Below, in pieces: positions 10,221 to 19,331 of a stretch of 64,000 nt of DNA; the stretch's first letter is position 1, and each line of letters opens with the position of its first letter. The translations under genes and the position numbers were made by a program. The notes under the pieces are model-generated. The model had not been told where the DNA came from. It saw nothing but the letters and a program-made list of their open reading frames with translations, and made no database searches. Source of the DNA: JAPUEK01 sp963815355 (lineage in GTDB: Bacteria; Pseudomonadota; Alphaproteobacteria; Rhodobacterales; Rhodobacteraceae); contig CAWFGJ010000013.1 of the NCBI GenBank assembly GCA_963815355.1, positions 186,001-250,000 of the forward strand, in the 5' to 3' direction.

Positions 10221-11753
10221 TCAGAGCGGAATGTTATCGTGTTTTTTCCAAGGATTCGTCAGTTTCTTGCCCCGCAGTGAGGCAAACGCCCGACCGATCC
10301 GGCGCCGCGTCGAATGGGGCATGATCACTTCATCAATAAAGCCCTTTTCGGCGGCCACGAAGGGGTTGGCGAACCGCGCCTCATAGTCAGCCGTCCGCGC
10401 CGCGATCTTGTCCTTGTTGGCCAATTCGCTGCGATACAGGATCTCGACCGCGCCCTTGGCCCCCATCACGGCAATCTCGGCCGTGGGCCAGGCATAATTG
10501 AAATCGCCGCGCAGATGCTTGGAGGACATCACGTCATAGGCCCCGCCATAGGCTTTGCGCGTGATCACCGTCACCTTCGGCACCGTCGCCTCGCCGTAAG
10601 CGAACAGCAGCTTGGCCCCGTGCTTGATCACGCCGCCAAATTCCTGCGAAGTGCCCGGCAAGAACCCCGGCACATCAACCAGCGTCAGGATCGGAATTTC
10701 AAACGCATCGCAGAACCGCACGAACCGCGCGGCCTTGCGACTGCTGTCGATATCCAGACACCCCGCCAGCACCATCGGCTGGTTGGCCACCACGCCCACC
10801 GACTGCCCCTCAATCCGGATGAACCCGGTGATGATATTAGCCGCGAAATCCTTCTGAATCTCAAAGAAGTCCGATTCGTCGGCCAGCTTGGTGATCAGTT
10901 CCTTCATATCGTAGGGCTGGTTCGGATTGTCCGGGATCAGGGTATCAAGGCTCATCTCGATCCGCGCCGGGTCGTCGAAAAACGGCCGTACCGGCGCCTT
11001 TTCGCGGTTGTTCAGCGGCAGGAAATCGATCAGCCGCCGCGTTTCGGCCAAGGCCTCAACATCATTCTCAAACGCCCCATCGGCCACCGAAGATTTGCGC
11101 GTGTGGGTCGATGCCCCGCCCAACTCTTCCGCCGTCACCACCTCATTCGTCACCGTCTTGACCACATCCGGGCCCGTGACAAACATGTAAGAGCTGTCCT
11201 TCACCATGAAGATGAAATCCGTCATCGCCGGGGAATAAACCGCCCCCCCCGCGCAAGGCCCCATGATCAAGCTGATCTGCGGCACCACACCCGAGGCCAT
11301 GACATTGCGCTGGAACACCTCGGCATAGCCCGCAAGCGAGGCGACACCTTCCTGAATCCGGGCGCCACCCGAATCGTTCATCCCGATCACTGGCGCGCCA
11401 TTCTGCATCGCCATATCCATGATCTTGCAGATCTTCTTGGCATGGGTTTCCGAAAGAGAACCGCCAAACACCGTGAAATCCTGGCTGAACACATAGACCA
11501 GCCGGCCATTGACCGTGCCCCAGCCCGTCACCACCCCGTCGCCTGCCGGGCGGTCCTGTTCCATATCGAAATCGACGCAGCGATGCGCCACGAACATGTC
11601 AAACTCTTCAAAGGAACCTTCGTCGAGCAACAACTCGATCCGCTCCCGTGCGGTCAGCTTGCCTTTGGAGTGTTGCGCGTCAATCCGGCGCTGCCCGCCC
11701 CCTTGGCGCGCAACCTCACGGCGGGCTTCCAACTGTTCCAGAATGTCCTTCAT
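10221..11753 (-). CDS. pccB: Propionyl-CoA carboxylase, carboxyltransferase subunit
   Basis: A 510-residue beta subunit with tandem crotonase-type carboxyltransferase halves. Oxyanion-hole glycines are visible in GMNDSGGARIQEGV and GFLPGTSQEFGG, with PCAGGAVYSPAMTDF between, and the sequence is as expected for PccB throughout. It transfers CO2 from the biotin on PccA to propionyl-CoA. The start MKDILEQLEARR follows a GGGGGAG ribosome site; a further upstream start is not needed. The promoter region holds TTTGCAAA-like repeats consistent with PccR control. Confidence 0.95.
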   Translation of the reverse strand: MKDILEQLEARREVARQGGGQRRIDAQHSKGKLTARERIELLLDEGSFEEFDMFVAHRCVDFDMEQDRPAGDGVVTGWGTVNGRLVYVFSQDFTVFGGSLSETHAKKICKIMDMAMQNGAPVIGMNDSGGARIQEGVASLAGYAEVFQRNVMASGVVPQISLIMGPCAGGAVYSPAMTDFIFMVKDSSYMFVTGPDVVKTVTNEVVTAEELGGASTHTRKSSVADGAFENDVEALAETRRLIDFLPLNNREKAPVRPFFDDPARIEMSLDTLIPDNPNQPYDMKELITKLADESDFFEIQKDFAANIITGFIRIEGQSVGVVANQPMVLAGCLDIDSSRKAARFVRFCDAFEIPILTLVDVPGFLPGTSQEFGGVIKHGAKLLFAYGEATVPKVTVITRKAYGGAYDVMSSKHLRGDFNYAWPTAEIAVMGAKGAVEILYRSELANKDKIAARTADYEARFANPFVAAEKGFIDEVIMPHSTRRRIGRAFASLRGKKLTNPWKKHDNIPL

Positions 11754-11851
11754 GGCGTTCTCCCCCCGAAACCGCAACAGGCGCTCAAACGGCACCTCTT
11801 CGCGCGCACCTTACCCGGGGATGCGAAGCAGACAAAGCGGAATTGAGTAAA

Positions 11852-11899
11852 TTTGCATAACTGTCGAAGAAGTCATATCGCAAATTGCAAATCTGCAAA
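11852..11899. promoter_or_regulatory. PccR/ScfR-type operator region upstream of pccB
   Basis: Three near-tandem copies of the half-element GCAAA (11880-11884, 11887-11891, 11895-11899) give ATCGCAAA, ATTGCAAA and TCTGCAAA, each one or two bases off the palindrome TTTGCAAA. A further TTTGCATA is at 11852. R. sphaeroides PccR is known to act through paired TTTGCAAA motifs before pccB. The region is about 100-150 bases upstream of the pccB start and 60 bases before the DUF486 gene on the other strand. Confidence 0.6.
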
Positions 11900-11958
11900 C
11901 CATAGCCCCCGCTGCCGCCGCGCGCTACAACCGCCGAAACCCCTGTGAGAGTCCCTCC

Positions 11959-12303
11959 ATGCCCGTTCCCGTCCTCACCATCGGCCTGCTGATCTTGTCA
12001 AATGTCTTTATGACCTTCGCCTGGTATGGCCACCTCAAACACACCACCGCCCCGCTGATCACAGTGATCTTTGTCAGCTGGGGCATCGCGTTCTTTGAAT
12101 ACACGCTGATGATCCCCGCCAACCGCATCGGCTACACGGTCTTCAACGCGGTCCAACTGAAAACCATTCAGGAAATCATCACCCTTTCGGTTTTCGCCAT
12201 CTTTTCGGTGGTCTACCTAAAAGAGCCGCTGGGTTGGAACCACCTTGTCGGCTTTGCCTTCATCGCAGCGGGCGGGTTTTTCATCTTCCACAAATGGACC
12301 TGA
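11959..12303 (+). CDS. DUF486 (DMT-like) small membrane protein
   Basis: A 114-residue protein with four hydrophobic segments (about 5-22, 32-52, 62-82 and 88-108), as in the DUF486/DMT superfamily. It begins MPVPVLTIGLLILSNVFMTFAWYGHLK and keeps the family segment FFEYTLMIPANRIGY. It is probably a small inner-membrane transporter-like protein of unknown substrate, divergent from pccB across the operator region. Confidence 0.8.
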   Translation: MPVPVLTIGLLILSNVFMTFAWYGHLKHTTAPLITVIFVSWGIAFFEYTLMIPANRIGYTVFNAVQLKTIQEIITLSVFAIFSVVYLKEPLGWNHLVGFAFIAAGGFFIFHKWT

Positions 12304-12363
12304 CGCGCCCCCGCCCTGCCCCTTGCGGTGGACAAGCCCGCCGCCAAGGCTTAGCCAGTTTGC

Positions 12364-13581
12364 ATGAAACATTCCGAACCAAAGTTCCTTGACCGCACCA
12401 CCCCGCCCACGATCATCACCCTGATCCTTCTGGCCGGGCTTTCGGCGCTGACCATGAACATCTTCCTGCCCTCGCTGCCCGGCATGGCGGCCTGGTTCAA
12501 CGCGCCCTACGCGCTGATGCAACTGTCGGTGGCGCTTTACCTTGGGCTTTCGGCGGTGCTGCAAGTGCTGATCGGACCGATCTCCGACCGCTACGGGCGC
12601 CGCAAAGTCATCCTCGGCGCATTGGTGCTTTTTATCTTGGCCACCGTCGGCACGCTGCTCGCCCCCAACGCCACAGTCTTTCTGATCTTCCGCATGGCCC
12701 AAGCCGTGATCGCGGCGGGGATGGTGCTCAGCCGCGCCGTGGTGCGCGATATCGTGGCCGATGCCGAGGCTGCTTCGATGATCGGCTACGTCACCATGGG
12801 GATGACGCTGGTGCCGATGATCGGCCCGGTGATCGGCGGTGTGCTGGACGAAGCCTTTGGCTGGCAAGCAAATTTCGCGCTGCTGTTGGTCATGGGGATA
12901 GGGGTGCTCTGGCTCGTCTGGGCCGATCTGGGTGAGACGGCGACCCTCAGCCGTCTCAGCCTTGGCGCGCAAATCGGGCAATACCCGAAACTCCTGCGCT
13001 CCCCCCGTTTTTGGGGCTATACGGCCACCGCCGCCTTGGCCTCGGGGTGCTTTTTTGCTTACCTTGGCGGCGCGCCCTATGTCGGCAACACCGTCTTCGG
13101 CCTCGGCTCACGTGAAATTGGCGTGCTTTTCGCGCTGACCGCGGTTGGTTACGCCTTGGGCAACTTCGCCGCCGGCCGCTTTTCGGTGCGCTTTGGCATG
13201 AACCGCATGGTGCTGGCAGGCACGCTAGTGACGACCTTCGGCATGGGCCTGCTGGCCCTGCTGACCGTGACCGGCCTTTCTGGCCCGGTGATGTTTTTCA
13301 GTCTGACCGTATTCATGGGCATCGGCAACGGCATGGTCCTGCCCAATGCCAACGCAGGCATGCTGTCGGTGCGCCCCGAACTGGCGGGCACCGCCTCTGG
13401 CCTTGGTGGCGCCATCACCATCGGCGGCGGGGCGGCTCTTGCGGCCCTTGCCGGGGCCCTGCTGCCGCCCGGCTCGACCGAACTGCCGCTGGTGCTCTTG
13501 ATGCTTGCCTCCTCCGTTGGCTCCGTCGTCGCCATCCTTGCGGTGATCCGCCGCGCCCGCAGCCTTGGCATCGCCGCTTGA
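12364..13581 (+). CDS. Bcr/CflA family drug-resistance MFS exporter
   Basis: A 405-residue protein with about 12 transmembrane segments. The MFS loop 2-3 motif is DRYGRRKVIL (about residues 78-87), and the Bcr/CflA start NIFLPSLPGMAAWF follows the first helix. It is expected to be an inner-membrane, proton-driven exporter of drugs or metabolites; the substrate is not predictable. It lies immediately before pccR and its operator, but there is a gap and no sign of co-transcription. Confidence 0.85.
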   Translation: MKHSEPKFLDRTTPPTIITLILLAGLSALTMNIFLPSLPGMAAWFNAPYALMQLSVALYLGLSAVLQVLIGPISDRYGRRKVILGALVLFILATVGTLLAPNATVFLIFRMAQAVIAAGMVLSRAVVRDIVADAEAASMIGYVTMGMTLVPMIGPVIGGVLDEAFGWQANFALLLVMGIGVLWLVWADLGETATLSRLSLGAQIGQYPKLLRSPRFWGYTATAALASGCFFAYLGGAPYVGNTVFGLGSREIGVLFALTAVGYALGNFAAGRFSVRFGMNRMVLAGTLVTTFGMGLLALLTVTGLSGPVMFFSLTVFMGIGNGMVLPNANAGMLSVRPELAGTASGLGGAITIGGGAALAALAGALLPPGSTELPLVLLMLASSVGSVVAILAVIRRARSLGIAA

Positions 13582-13590
13582 CGGATCGGT

Positions 13591-13618
13591 TTTGCAAAGC
13601 CACGCTTCCCTTTGCAAA
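13591..13618. promoter_or_regulatory. Paired TTTGCAAA operators before pccR
   Basis: Two perfect TTTGCAAA palindromes at 13591-13598 and 13611-13618, start to start 20 bases apart (two helical turns). They lie 20-50 bases before the pccR start, as expected for autoregulation of a short-chain fatty acyl-CoA regulator. Confidence 0.7.
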
Positions 13619-13638
13619 TCTGACCGATGGGGACGCCA

Positions 13639-15036
13639 ATGGCGCTGCAAAAACTCTACGCTGGCGCCAAACTGCGCGAGCTGCGCGGTCGGCTGTCGCT
13701 GACGCAACGCAGCTTTGCAGATAAACTCGGCATCTCGCTGCCCTACCTCAACCAGATGGAAAACAACCACCGCCCGGTCTCGGCGGGCGTCGTGCTGGCG
13801 CTGGCGCAGGAATTCGGGCTGGACGTGACCGAATTGACCGTGGGCGAAAGCGAACGCCTTGTGTCTGACATGCGCGAGGCGCTCGCCGACCCGGTCTTTG
13901 CAAAATCTGCGCCGCCGCTGGCCGATCTGCGCCTTGCCGCCTCCAACGCCCCCGCACTGGCCCACGCCTTTCTCGACCTGCACCGCGCCTACCGCCAAAG
14001 CCACGAACGCCTCGCCTCATTGGATGAGGCCTTAGGCCGAGAAGACGCCGGACTGCGCGTCTCCCCTTGGGAAGAGGTCCGCGACTTCTTTCACTATTGC
14101 GACAATTACGTGGATGCGATCGACCGGGCTGCAGAACATTTCATACTCTCCGCAGGCCCCGGAAAAGACGTGCTGATCACGGCGTCCGAGGCACTCGGAA
14201 AGCGTGGCATCAGCATTCACTTTTCCGACAATTCCGCCCTGCGTGCCTTTGATCCTGCCAGCCGCAGCCTGTCGCTCTCCGCTCGCGCCACCGCACCGAC
14301 CCAGCGCTTTCAGATGCTCTACCAAGTGGCCCTGCAAACCCAGAACGAACTGCTTGAAGCCACTCTCGACCTCGCCCGCTTCGAAACCCCCGAAGCCCGC
14401 GACATCGCCAAAATCGGGCTCGCCAACTACTTCGCCGGCGCGGCCCTGATGCCCTACCGCGACTTCCTAGAGGCCGCCCAAACCACCCGTCACGATCTGG
14501 AACGCCTCTGCGACCTCTTCGGCGCCTCCATTGAGCAGGTCGCCCACCGCCTCTCCACGCTGCAACGCCCCGGCGCCAAGGGCATCCCCTTCTTCTTCGT
14601 CCGCGTCGATCAAGCGGGCACGATCACCAAACGCCATTCCGCCACACGCTTGCAATTTGCGCGCTTTGGCGGTGCCTGCCCGCTGTGGAACGTGCACCGC
14701 GCGTTTGAAACACCGGGCCACTTTCTGCGTCAACTCGCCGAAACCCCCGACGGCGTCCGCTACCTCTGCCTTGCGCGCGATGTCTCAAAACCCGGCGGCG
14801 CGTTTCTCGCCCCGGTGCGCCGCTACGCCATCGGCCTCGGCTGCGAGATCACCCACGCCGCCAGCCTCGTCTACTCCGACGGGCTCGACCTCAAAGGCCG
14901 CTTTGAACCCATCGGCATCTCGTGCCGGATCTGCGAGCGCCCCGACTGCCACCAACGCTCCGTCCCCCCGCTGGAGCGGCGCCTCAAAGTCGACCCCGAC
15001 CGCCGCGGCCTGCTGCCCTACGACATCGCAGACTAA
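13639..15036 (+). CDS. pccR: Short-chain fatty acyl-CoA regulator (PccR/ScfR family)
   Basis: A 465-residue transcriptional regulator. An XRE-type helix-turn-helix occupies about residues 8-65 (LRELRGRLSLTQRSF, LGISLPYLNQME), an ImmA/IrrE-like middle follows, and a C-terminal DUF2083 domain has the Cys cluster CRICERPDCH near residue 430. In R. sphaeroides PccR senses propionyl-CoA status and controls pccB. The ATG at 13639 is preferred because GGGGA stands five bases before it; ATG 13627 in the same frame has no ribosome site and would add MGTP. The TTTGCAAA pair upstream suggests autoregulation. Confidence 0.9.
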   Translation: MALQKLYAGAKLRELRGRLSLTQRSFADKLGISLPYLNQMENNHRPVSAGVVLALAQEFGLDVTELTVGESERLVSDMREALADPVFAKSAPPLADLRLAASNAPALAHAFLDLHRAYRQSHERLASLDEALGREDAGLRVSPWEEVRDFFHYCDNYVDAIDRAAEHFILSAGPGKDVLITASEALGKRGISIHFSDNSALRAFDPASRSLSLSARATAPTQRFQMLYQVALQTQNELLEATLDLARFETPEARDIAKIGLANYFAGAALMPYRDFLEAAQTTRHDLERLCDLFGASIEQVAHRLSTLQRPGAKGIPFFFVRVDQAGTITKRHSATRLQFARFGGACPLWNVHRAFETPGHFLRQLAETPDGVRYLCLARDVSKPGGAFLAPVRRYAIGLGCEITHAASLVYSDGLDLKGRFEPIGISCRICERPDCHQRSVPPLERRLKVDPDRRGLLPYDIAD

Positions 15037-15049
15037 ACCACGCGTCCTT

Positions 15050-15119
15050 CATCTCGGCAAAAATACTCTCAGGGGGTGAATTGGCCAAAGGCCAAGAGGG
15101 GGGCAGACGCCCCCCTGCC
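15050..15119. repeat. Intergenic Rhodobacterales repeat with terminator hairpin
   Basis: The order is a TCGGCAAAAATACTC element, a GGGGGTGAATTGG stretch, the palindrome TTGGCCAAAGGCCAA (15081-15095) and a perfect 8-base stem AGGGGGGC/GCCCCCCT with loop AGAC (15097-15116). I recall many copies of this type in Rhodobacteraceae intergenic regions. Here it sits just after pccR and before the convergent YdcH-like gene, where the hairpin can terminate both. Confidence 0.6.
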
Positions 15120-15124
15120 CCGGC

Positions 15125-15361
15125 TCAGCTTTTAAGGTGCGCCCAGATATGGTCCTTCACATGCGACCGCTTCTTGCGCAGGTGCTCTTCCTCTTCCTCC
15201 GTCAGCAAATCCAACCGCTCTTCGGCGCGATGCACCTTTTCATTCAGCGTGTTGTATTCGCTCACAAGAGCCGCAAAATGCCCGTCAGTTTGCTTCAACT
15301 CGGCAATCTTGCCCGCCTCTGCGGGAAATTCTTCGGCCAGGCCATGTTTGGTATGGGACAT
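15125..15361 (-). CDS. YdcH-like small protein (DUF465)
   Basis: A 78-residue, highly charged helical protein typical of the DUF465/YdcH family: AELKQTDGHFAALVSEYNTLNEKVHRAEERL, then EEEEEHLRKKRSHVKDHIW. It is probably an antiparallel helical hairpin. The cellular role is not known. An AAGGAGGAC ribosome site precedes the ATG, and an FNR-type box lies about 57 bases upstream. Confidence 0.85.
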   Translation of the reverse strand: MSHTKHGLAEEFPAEAGKIAELKQTDGHFAALVSEYNTLNEKVHRAEERLDLLTEEEEEHLRKKRSHVKDHIWAHLKS

Positions 15362-15417
15362 GCCGTCCTCCTTAGGTTTCTACCCAACCACCCTAGCCCG
15401 CGACATCCTCCCTCACC

Positions 15418-15431
15418 TTGACAGGGATCAA
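15418..15431. promoter_or_regulatory. FNR/FnrL-like box upstream of the YdcH-like gene
   Basis: TTGAC-N4-ATCAA matches the FNR/FnrL consensus TTGAT-N4-ATCAA at nine of ten positions. It is 57 bases before the start codon at 15361, a workable promoter distance on the minus strand. Confidence 0.45.
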
Positions 15432-15552
15432 CCCGCAAAGGCCATTTCCCTCCCCCCGGCGCATGAAGACCCGAGGAAGATCGATGGAAGATCAAAGGAA
15501 GACAGTCTCTTCCCCCCAAAATACCGCAATTTCGAAGGCTGCCAGCGACCCG

Positions 15553-17217
15553 CTACCGCTGGCTTTCCCGCCAGTTTCCACTGACCACCGGCTGAAGGTT
15601 TGATGGTGCCAATCTGCGGCCCAGAATGTGATCCGCCGCTTTTTCCCCCGTCATGATCGACGGGCCGTTCAGGTTGCCATTGGTCACCTGTGGAAAGATC
15701 GAACTGTCCGCAACCCGCAACCCTTCCACCCCGATCACGCGGCACTCAGGGTCCACCACAGCCAATGGGTCATCAGCCCGCCCCATCCGCGCGGTCCCGC
15801 AAGGGTGGTAAGCGCTCTCGACATGCTCCTTCAAAAAGGCATCAATCTCGGCATCGCTCTGCACGGCATCACCCGGCTGAATCTCTTTCTTTACATGTGG
15901 TTGCATGGCAGGCATCCCAAATACCTCGCGCGTCAGACGGACGCAGCGGCGAAACTCATCCCAATCATCGGGATGGGACATGTAGTTGAATTGGATGCGC
16001 GGCGCGTCCTTCGGGTCGGCCGAGCGCAGCGTCACTGTTCCCCGCGATTTCGACCGCATTGGCCCGACATGCGCCTGAAACCCATGCCCGCCTGCGGCCG
16101 CCTTGCCGTCATAGCGCACGGCAATCGGCAGGAAGTGATACTCAATATCGGGATAATCAATCCCCGCCCGCGACCGGATAAAGGCGCAAGCCTCAAACTG
16201 GTTCGACGCGCCCAGTCCTTTGCCGGTGAACAGCCACTGCGCCCCGATCAGGGCTTTCCCAAAGATATTCCAGTATTTATACAGCGTTATCGGCTGCTTA
16301 GCCTGAAACTGCATATAGATTTCAAGGTGGTCCTGCAGGTTCGCCCCCACGCCGGGCCGATCCGCAACGACCTCAATTCCGTGGGCGCGCAACTGCTCCG
16401 CCGCACCGATCCCCGACAGCATCAAAATCTTTGGCGTGTTGATCGAGGACGCCGAAAGGACAACTTCACGGCTGGCGCGGATTACCTCAACCTGCCCTCC
16501 GCGCTCGACCTCGACACCCACCGCCCGACCGTTCTCGATCACCACTTTGCGGGCAAACCCCTTGACCATGGTGACATTGCCACCCTTAAGCGCCGGGCGC
16601 AGGTAGGCGTTGGCCGCGGACCAGCGCCGACCCTTCCAGATCGTTGCCTCCATCGCGCCAAAACCTTCTTGCGCCTGACCGTTGTAATCGTCGGTCACGG
16701 GATAGCCTGCCTGCCGCCCTGCTTCGATAAAAGCGTTGAAAAGCGGGTTGTTACGCAGCCCACGCGTGATGTGCAGAGGGCCAGAGGCCCCCCGGAAACC
16801 GGCGTCGCCCGCGCCCTTGGCATCCGCGCCGCCGTGCCAGTTTTCCATCCTCTGGAAATAGGGCAACACGTCCGCATAAGACCAACCTTGCGCGCCCATC
16901 TCGGCCCATGTGTCATAGTCGCGGGCATGGCCGCGCACATAGACCATGCCGTTGATGCTGGAGGATCCGCCCAGCACCTTGCCACGCGGCGTGGCTAACA
17001 CCCGGCCCCCCAGATGCGGTTCGGGCTCTGACGCAAAGCCCCAATCGTAGAGCCCCATATTCATCGGGTAAGACAACGCGGCCGGCATTTGGATGAAGGG
17101 TCCGGCATCCGTGCCACCGAACTCGATCACCGTCACTTTTTTTCCAGCCTCGCCAAGGCGATAGGCCAAAGCCGCGCCCGCTGAACCAGAGCCCACGATC
17201 ACATATTCCGCCGTCAT
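15553..17217 (-). CDS. betA: Choline dehydrogenase
   Basis: A 554-residue GMC-family FAD oxidoreductase, close to the 556 residues of E. coli BetA. The FAD Rossmann motif is YVIVGSGSAGAALAYRL at the N-terminus. RGKVLGGSSSINGMVYVRG (about residues 77-95) and the C-terminal YHPCGTARMG with the active-site His are present. It oxidises choline to betaine aldehyde. It is the last gene of a minus-strand betI-betB-betA run, with a gap of about 54 bases after betB. betC (choline sulfatase) is absent here. Confidence 0.95.
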   Translation of the reverse strand: MTAEYVIVGSGSAGAALAYRLGEAGKKVTVIEFGGTDAGPFIQMPAALSYPMNMGLYDWGFASEPEPHLGGRVLATPRGKVLGGSSSINGMVYVRGHARDYDTWAEMGAQGWSYADVLPYFQRMENWHGGADAKGAGDAGFRGASGPLHITRGLRNNPLFNAFIEAGRQAGYPVTDDYNGQAQEGFGAMEATIWKGRRWSAANAYLRPALKGGNVTMVKGFARKVVIENGRAVGVEVERGGQVEVIRASREVVLSASSINTPKILMLSGIGAAEQLRAHGIEVVADRPGVGANLQDHLEIYMQFQAKQPITLYKYWNIFGKALIGAQWLFTGKGLGASNQFEACAFIRSRAGIDYPDIEYHFLPIAVRYDGKAAAGGHGFQAHVGPMRSKSRGTVTLRSADPKDAPRIQFNYMSHPDDWDEFRRCVRLTREVFGMPAMQPHVKKEIQPGDAVQSDAEIDAFLKEHVESAYHPCGTARMGRADDPLAVVDPECRVIGVEGLRVADSSIFPQVTNGNLNGPSIMTGEKAADHILGRRLAPSNLQPVVSGNWRESQR

Positions 17218-17271
17218 GTCTTTCCCGTCCGCATACTCGCGGTCCCTCGTTCAGGGCGCAACGCGCCAGAG

Positions 17272-18726
17272 TTAGTAAGGCGCGTCCACCGGCCCCATGC
17301 CGACATAGACGCTCTTGATTTGCGTGTAATGGCCGACCGCCGCATGGCCGTTTTCCCGCCCGACGCCCGACGATTTAGAGCCGCCAAAGGGGGCCTCAAC
17401 CGGGGTAAGATTATAGGCGTTGATCCAGCAAGTACCTGCCTGCAAAGCTGAAATTACCCGGTGGCCGCGCGTCAGATCTGCCGTAAAGACCCCCGCAGCA
17501 AGGCCGAACTCGGTATCATTCGCCCGGGCGACAACCTCATCTTCGTCGGTGAAATCCAGCACGGCCATGACCGGGCCGAACACCTCTTCGCGGGCGATTG
17601 TCATCTCGTCGGTAACATCAGCAAAGACCGTAGGCTGAACAAAGTAGCCGGAATTCAGCGCCGCGCGCGCGCCGCCCACGATCAGACGCGCGCCCTCGGC
17701 CTTGGCGGTTTCCATGTAGCCCAGCACCTTTTCCATCTGTCCGGCAGAGACGAGTGGCCCCATCTGCGTCGCCTCATCCAAAGGATCGCCCAGCAAAATC
17801 GCGGCCGTGCGCTCGGCCAAACGGGTCAGAAACCGATCCTTAATTCCTTTATGAACAAATACCCGGGTGCCATTGGAACAAACCTGACCCGCCGAATAGA
17901 AATTGCCCAGCATCGCGGCCCCGACCGCATCTTCGACAGACGCATCATCAAACACGATCAAGGGGGATTTTCCGCCCAGTTCCATCGTCACATGCCGCAC
18001 GCCGGCCGCCGCCGCCGCGTATACTTTCTTACCCGTCGGAACCGATCCGGTCAGCGAGACCTTCGCCACCCGCGAATCGGTTACAAGGGCCGCACCAACC
18101 GCGCCGCGCCCCTGAACGACGTTAAACAGACCCGCCGGAAGCCCGGCCTCGATATAAATCTCGGCAAGTTTCAGCGCGCCCAACGGTGTCACTTCAGAGG
18201 GCTTGAAGGTCATCGCATTACCCAAGGCCAGTGCCGGCGCCGATTTCCAGCAGGCAATCTGGCTCGGGTAATTCCACGCGCCGATGCCGACGCAAAGGCC
18301 CAAAGGCTCCCGCAAGGTGTAGACGAAATCGCGGCCCAGCGGCACCGTCTCACCAACCACGGTCGGGGCAAGCCCGGCGAAATATTCCAGCGCATCCGCG
18401 CCTGACGGCCAGTCTGCCACCAGTGTCTCTTGCAGCGGTTTGCCGGTATCCAAGGTTTCCAGACGGGCAAGATCCGGGTTGCGCTCGCGAATAAGGTCGG
18501 CCGCGCGCCGCAAGATTCGGGCGCGGTCCACGGGTCTGGTTGCGGCCCAAGCCACCTGCGCGCGCGCCCCTGACGCCAAGGCGGCCTCCACCACAGCGGG
18601 GGTCGCCTCATGCACCAAGGCAATCACTTCGCCTGTGGCTGGGTAAATCACCTCAATTGGCGCACCGGCGGCGTCTTCCATATAGGCGCCGTCAATGAAA
18701 TGGCTTGCTTGGGGTTGCGCTCTCAT
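17272..18726 (-). CDS. betB: Betaine aldehyde dehydrogenase
   Basis: A 484-residue NAD(P)-dependent aldehyde dehydrogenase that converts betaine aldehyde to glycine betaine. The general base Glu lies in VTMELGGKSP (about residue 253) and the nucleophile Cys in SAGQVCSNGTRVF (about residue 287). The BetB-like C-terminal PFGGSKSSGVGRENG is also seen. Its start overlaps the betI stop by ATGA, so the two are translationally coupled. Confidence 0.95.
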   Translation of the reverse strand: MRAQPQASHFIDGAYMEDAAGAPIEVIYPATGEVIALVHEATPAVVEAALASGARAQVAWAATRPVDRARILRRAADLIRERNPDLARLETLDTGKPLQETLVADWPSGADALEYFAGLAPTVVGETVPLGRDFVYTLREPLGLCVGIGAWNYPSQIACWKSAPALALGNAMTFKPSEVTPLGALKLAEIYIEAGLPAGLFNVVQGRGAVGAALVTDSRVAKVSLTGSVPTGKKVYAAAAAGVRHVTMELGGKSPLIVFDDASVEDAVGAAMLGNFYSAGQVCSNGTRVFVHKGIKDRFLTRLAERTAAILLGDPLDEATQMGPLVSAGQMEKVLGYMETAKAEGARLIVGGARAALNSGYFVQPTVFADVTDEMTIAREEVFGPVMAVLDFTDEDEVVARANDTEFGLAAGVFTADLTRGHRVISALQAGTCWINAYNLTPVEAPFGGSKSSGVGRENGHAAVGHYTQIKSVYVGMGPVDAPY

Positions 18727-19307
18727 TTGACGGCCTCTTTCAGTTGTGAATTTAGGTAGTTAAGCGAGATGTCGACCGCCGCCTTGGAATCAGGCGGCCC
18801 GGATTTCAACACTTCGCGCAGGTAGACCCCGTCGATCAGCGCGCCCAGACCATCGGCAATCGCCCCGGCCCGCGCGCCCGCCAAGGGGCGCAAACCCGTC
18901 ATCAGGTTAGAGCGCAGCCGCTTCTGATAAACTCGCAACAACCGCCGCGCCTGTGGCACCGTCTGCGCCATCACCCAGAAGTTAAGCCAAGCGCTCACCG
19001 CCTCACGCCGAAAGTTGCCAGGGCTGAAAGAGGCATGCAGCACCGCCAGCAACCGCTCTTCGGGCCCAGTGGCCAAAGTCAGCGCACCCCGCACCTCGGC
19101 ACCATACAGCGTCAGGATATGGCGCATCGCGGCCAGAAACATCTCTTCCTTGCAGCCGAAATAGTGATGCGCCAAGGCCGGAGACATGCCCGCCCGCTTG
19201 GCAATCTGGCTGACTGTCACGTCCAAAGACCCGGCCCGCCCGATCTCGGAAATCGTCGCGTTGACGAGCGCTGCCTTTCGGATAGGCTCCATTCCAAGCT
19301 TCGGCAT
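18723..19307 (-). CDS. betI: TetR-type choline-responsive repressor BetI
   Basis: A 194-residue regulator, the usual BetI length. The N-terminal helix-turn-helix has VSQIAKRAGMSPALAHHYFGCKEEMF at about residues 30-55. The start MPKLGMEPIRKAALVNAT matches BetI proteins. It is first in the betIBA operon and divergent from choXWV. In E. coli BetI releases its operator when choline binds; the palindrome at 19358-19371 is the likely target for both operons. Confidence 0.93.
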   Translation of the reverse strand: MPKLGMEPIRKAALVNATISEIGRAGSLDVTVSQIAKRAGMSPALAHHYFGCKEEMFLAAMRHILTLYGAEVRGALTLATGPEERLLAVLHASFSPGNFRREAVSAWLNFWVMAQTVPQARRLLRVYQKRLRSNLMTGLRPLAGARAGAIADGLGALIDGVYLREVLKSGPPDSKAAVDISLNYLNSQLKEAVK

Positions 19308-19331
19308 CGGACCCCTTTGGGAAAAAAACTC

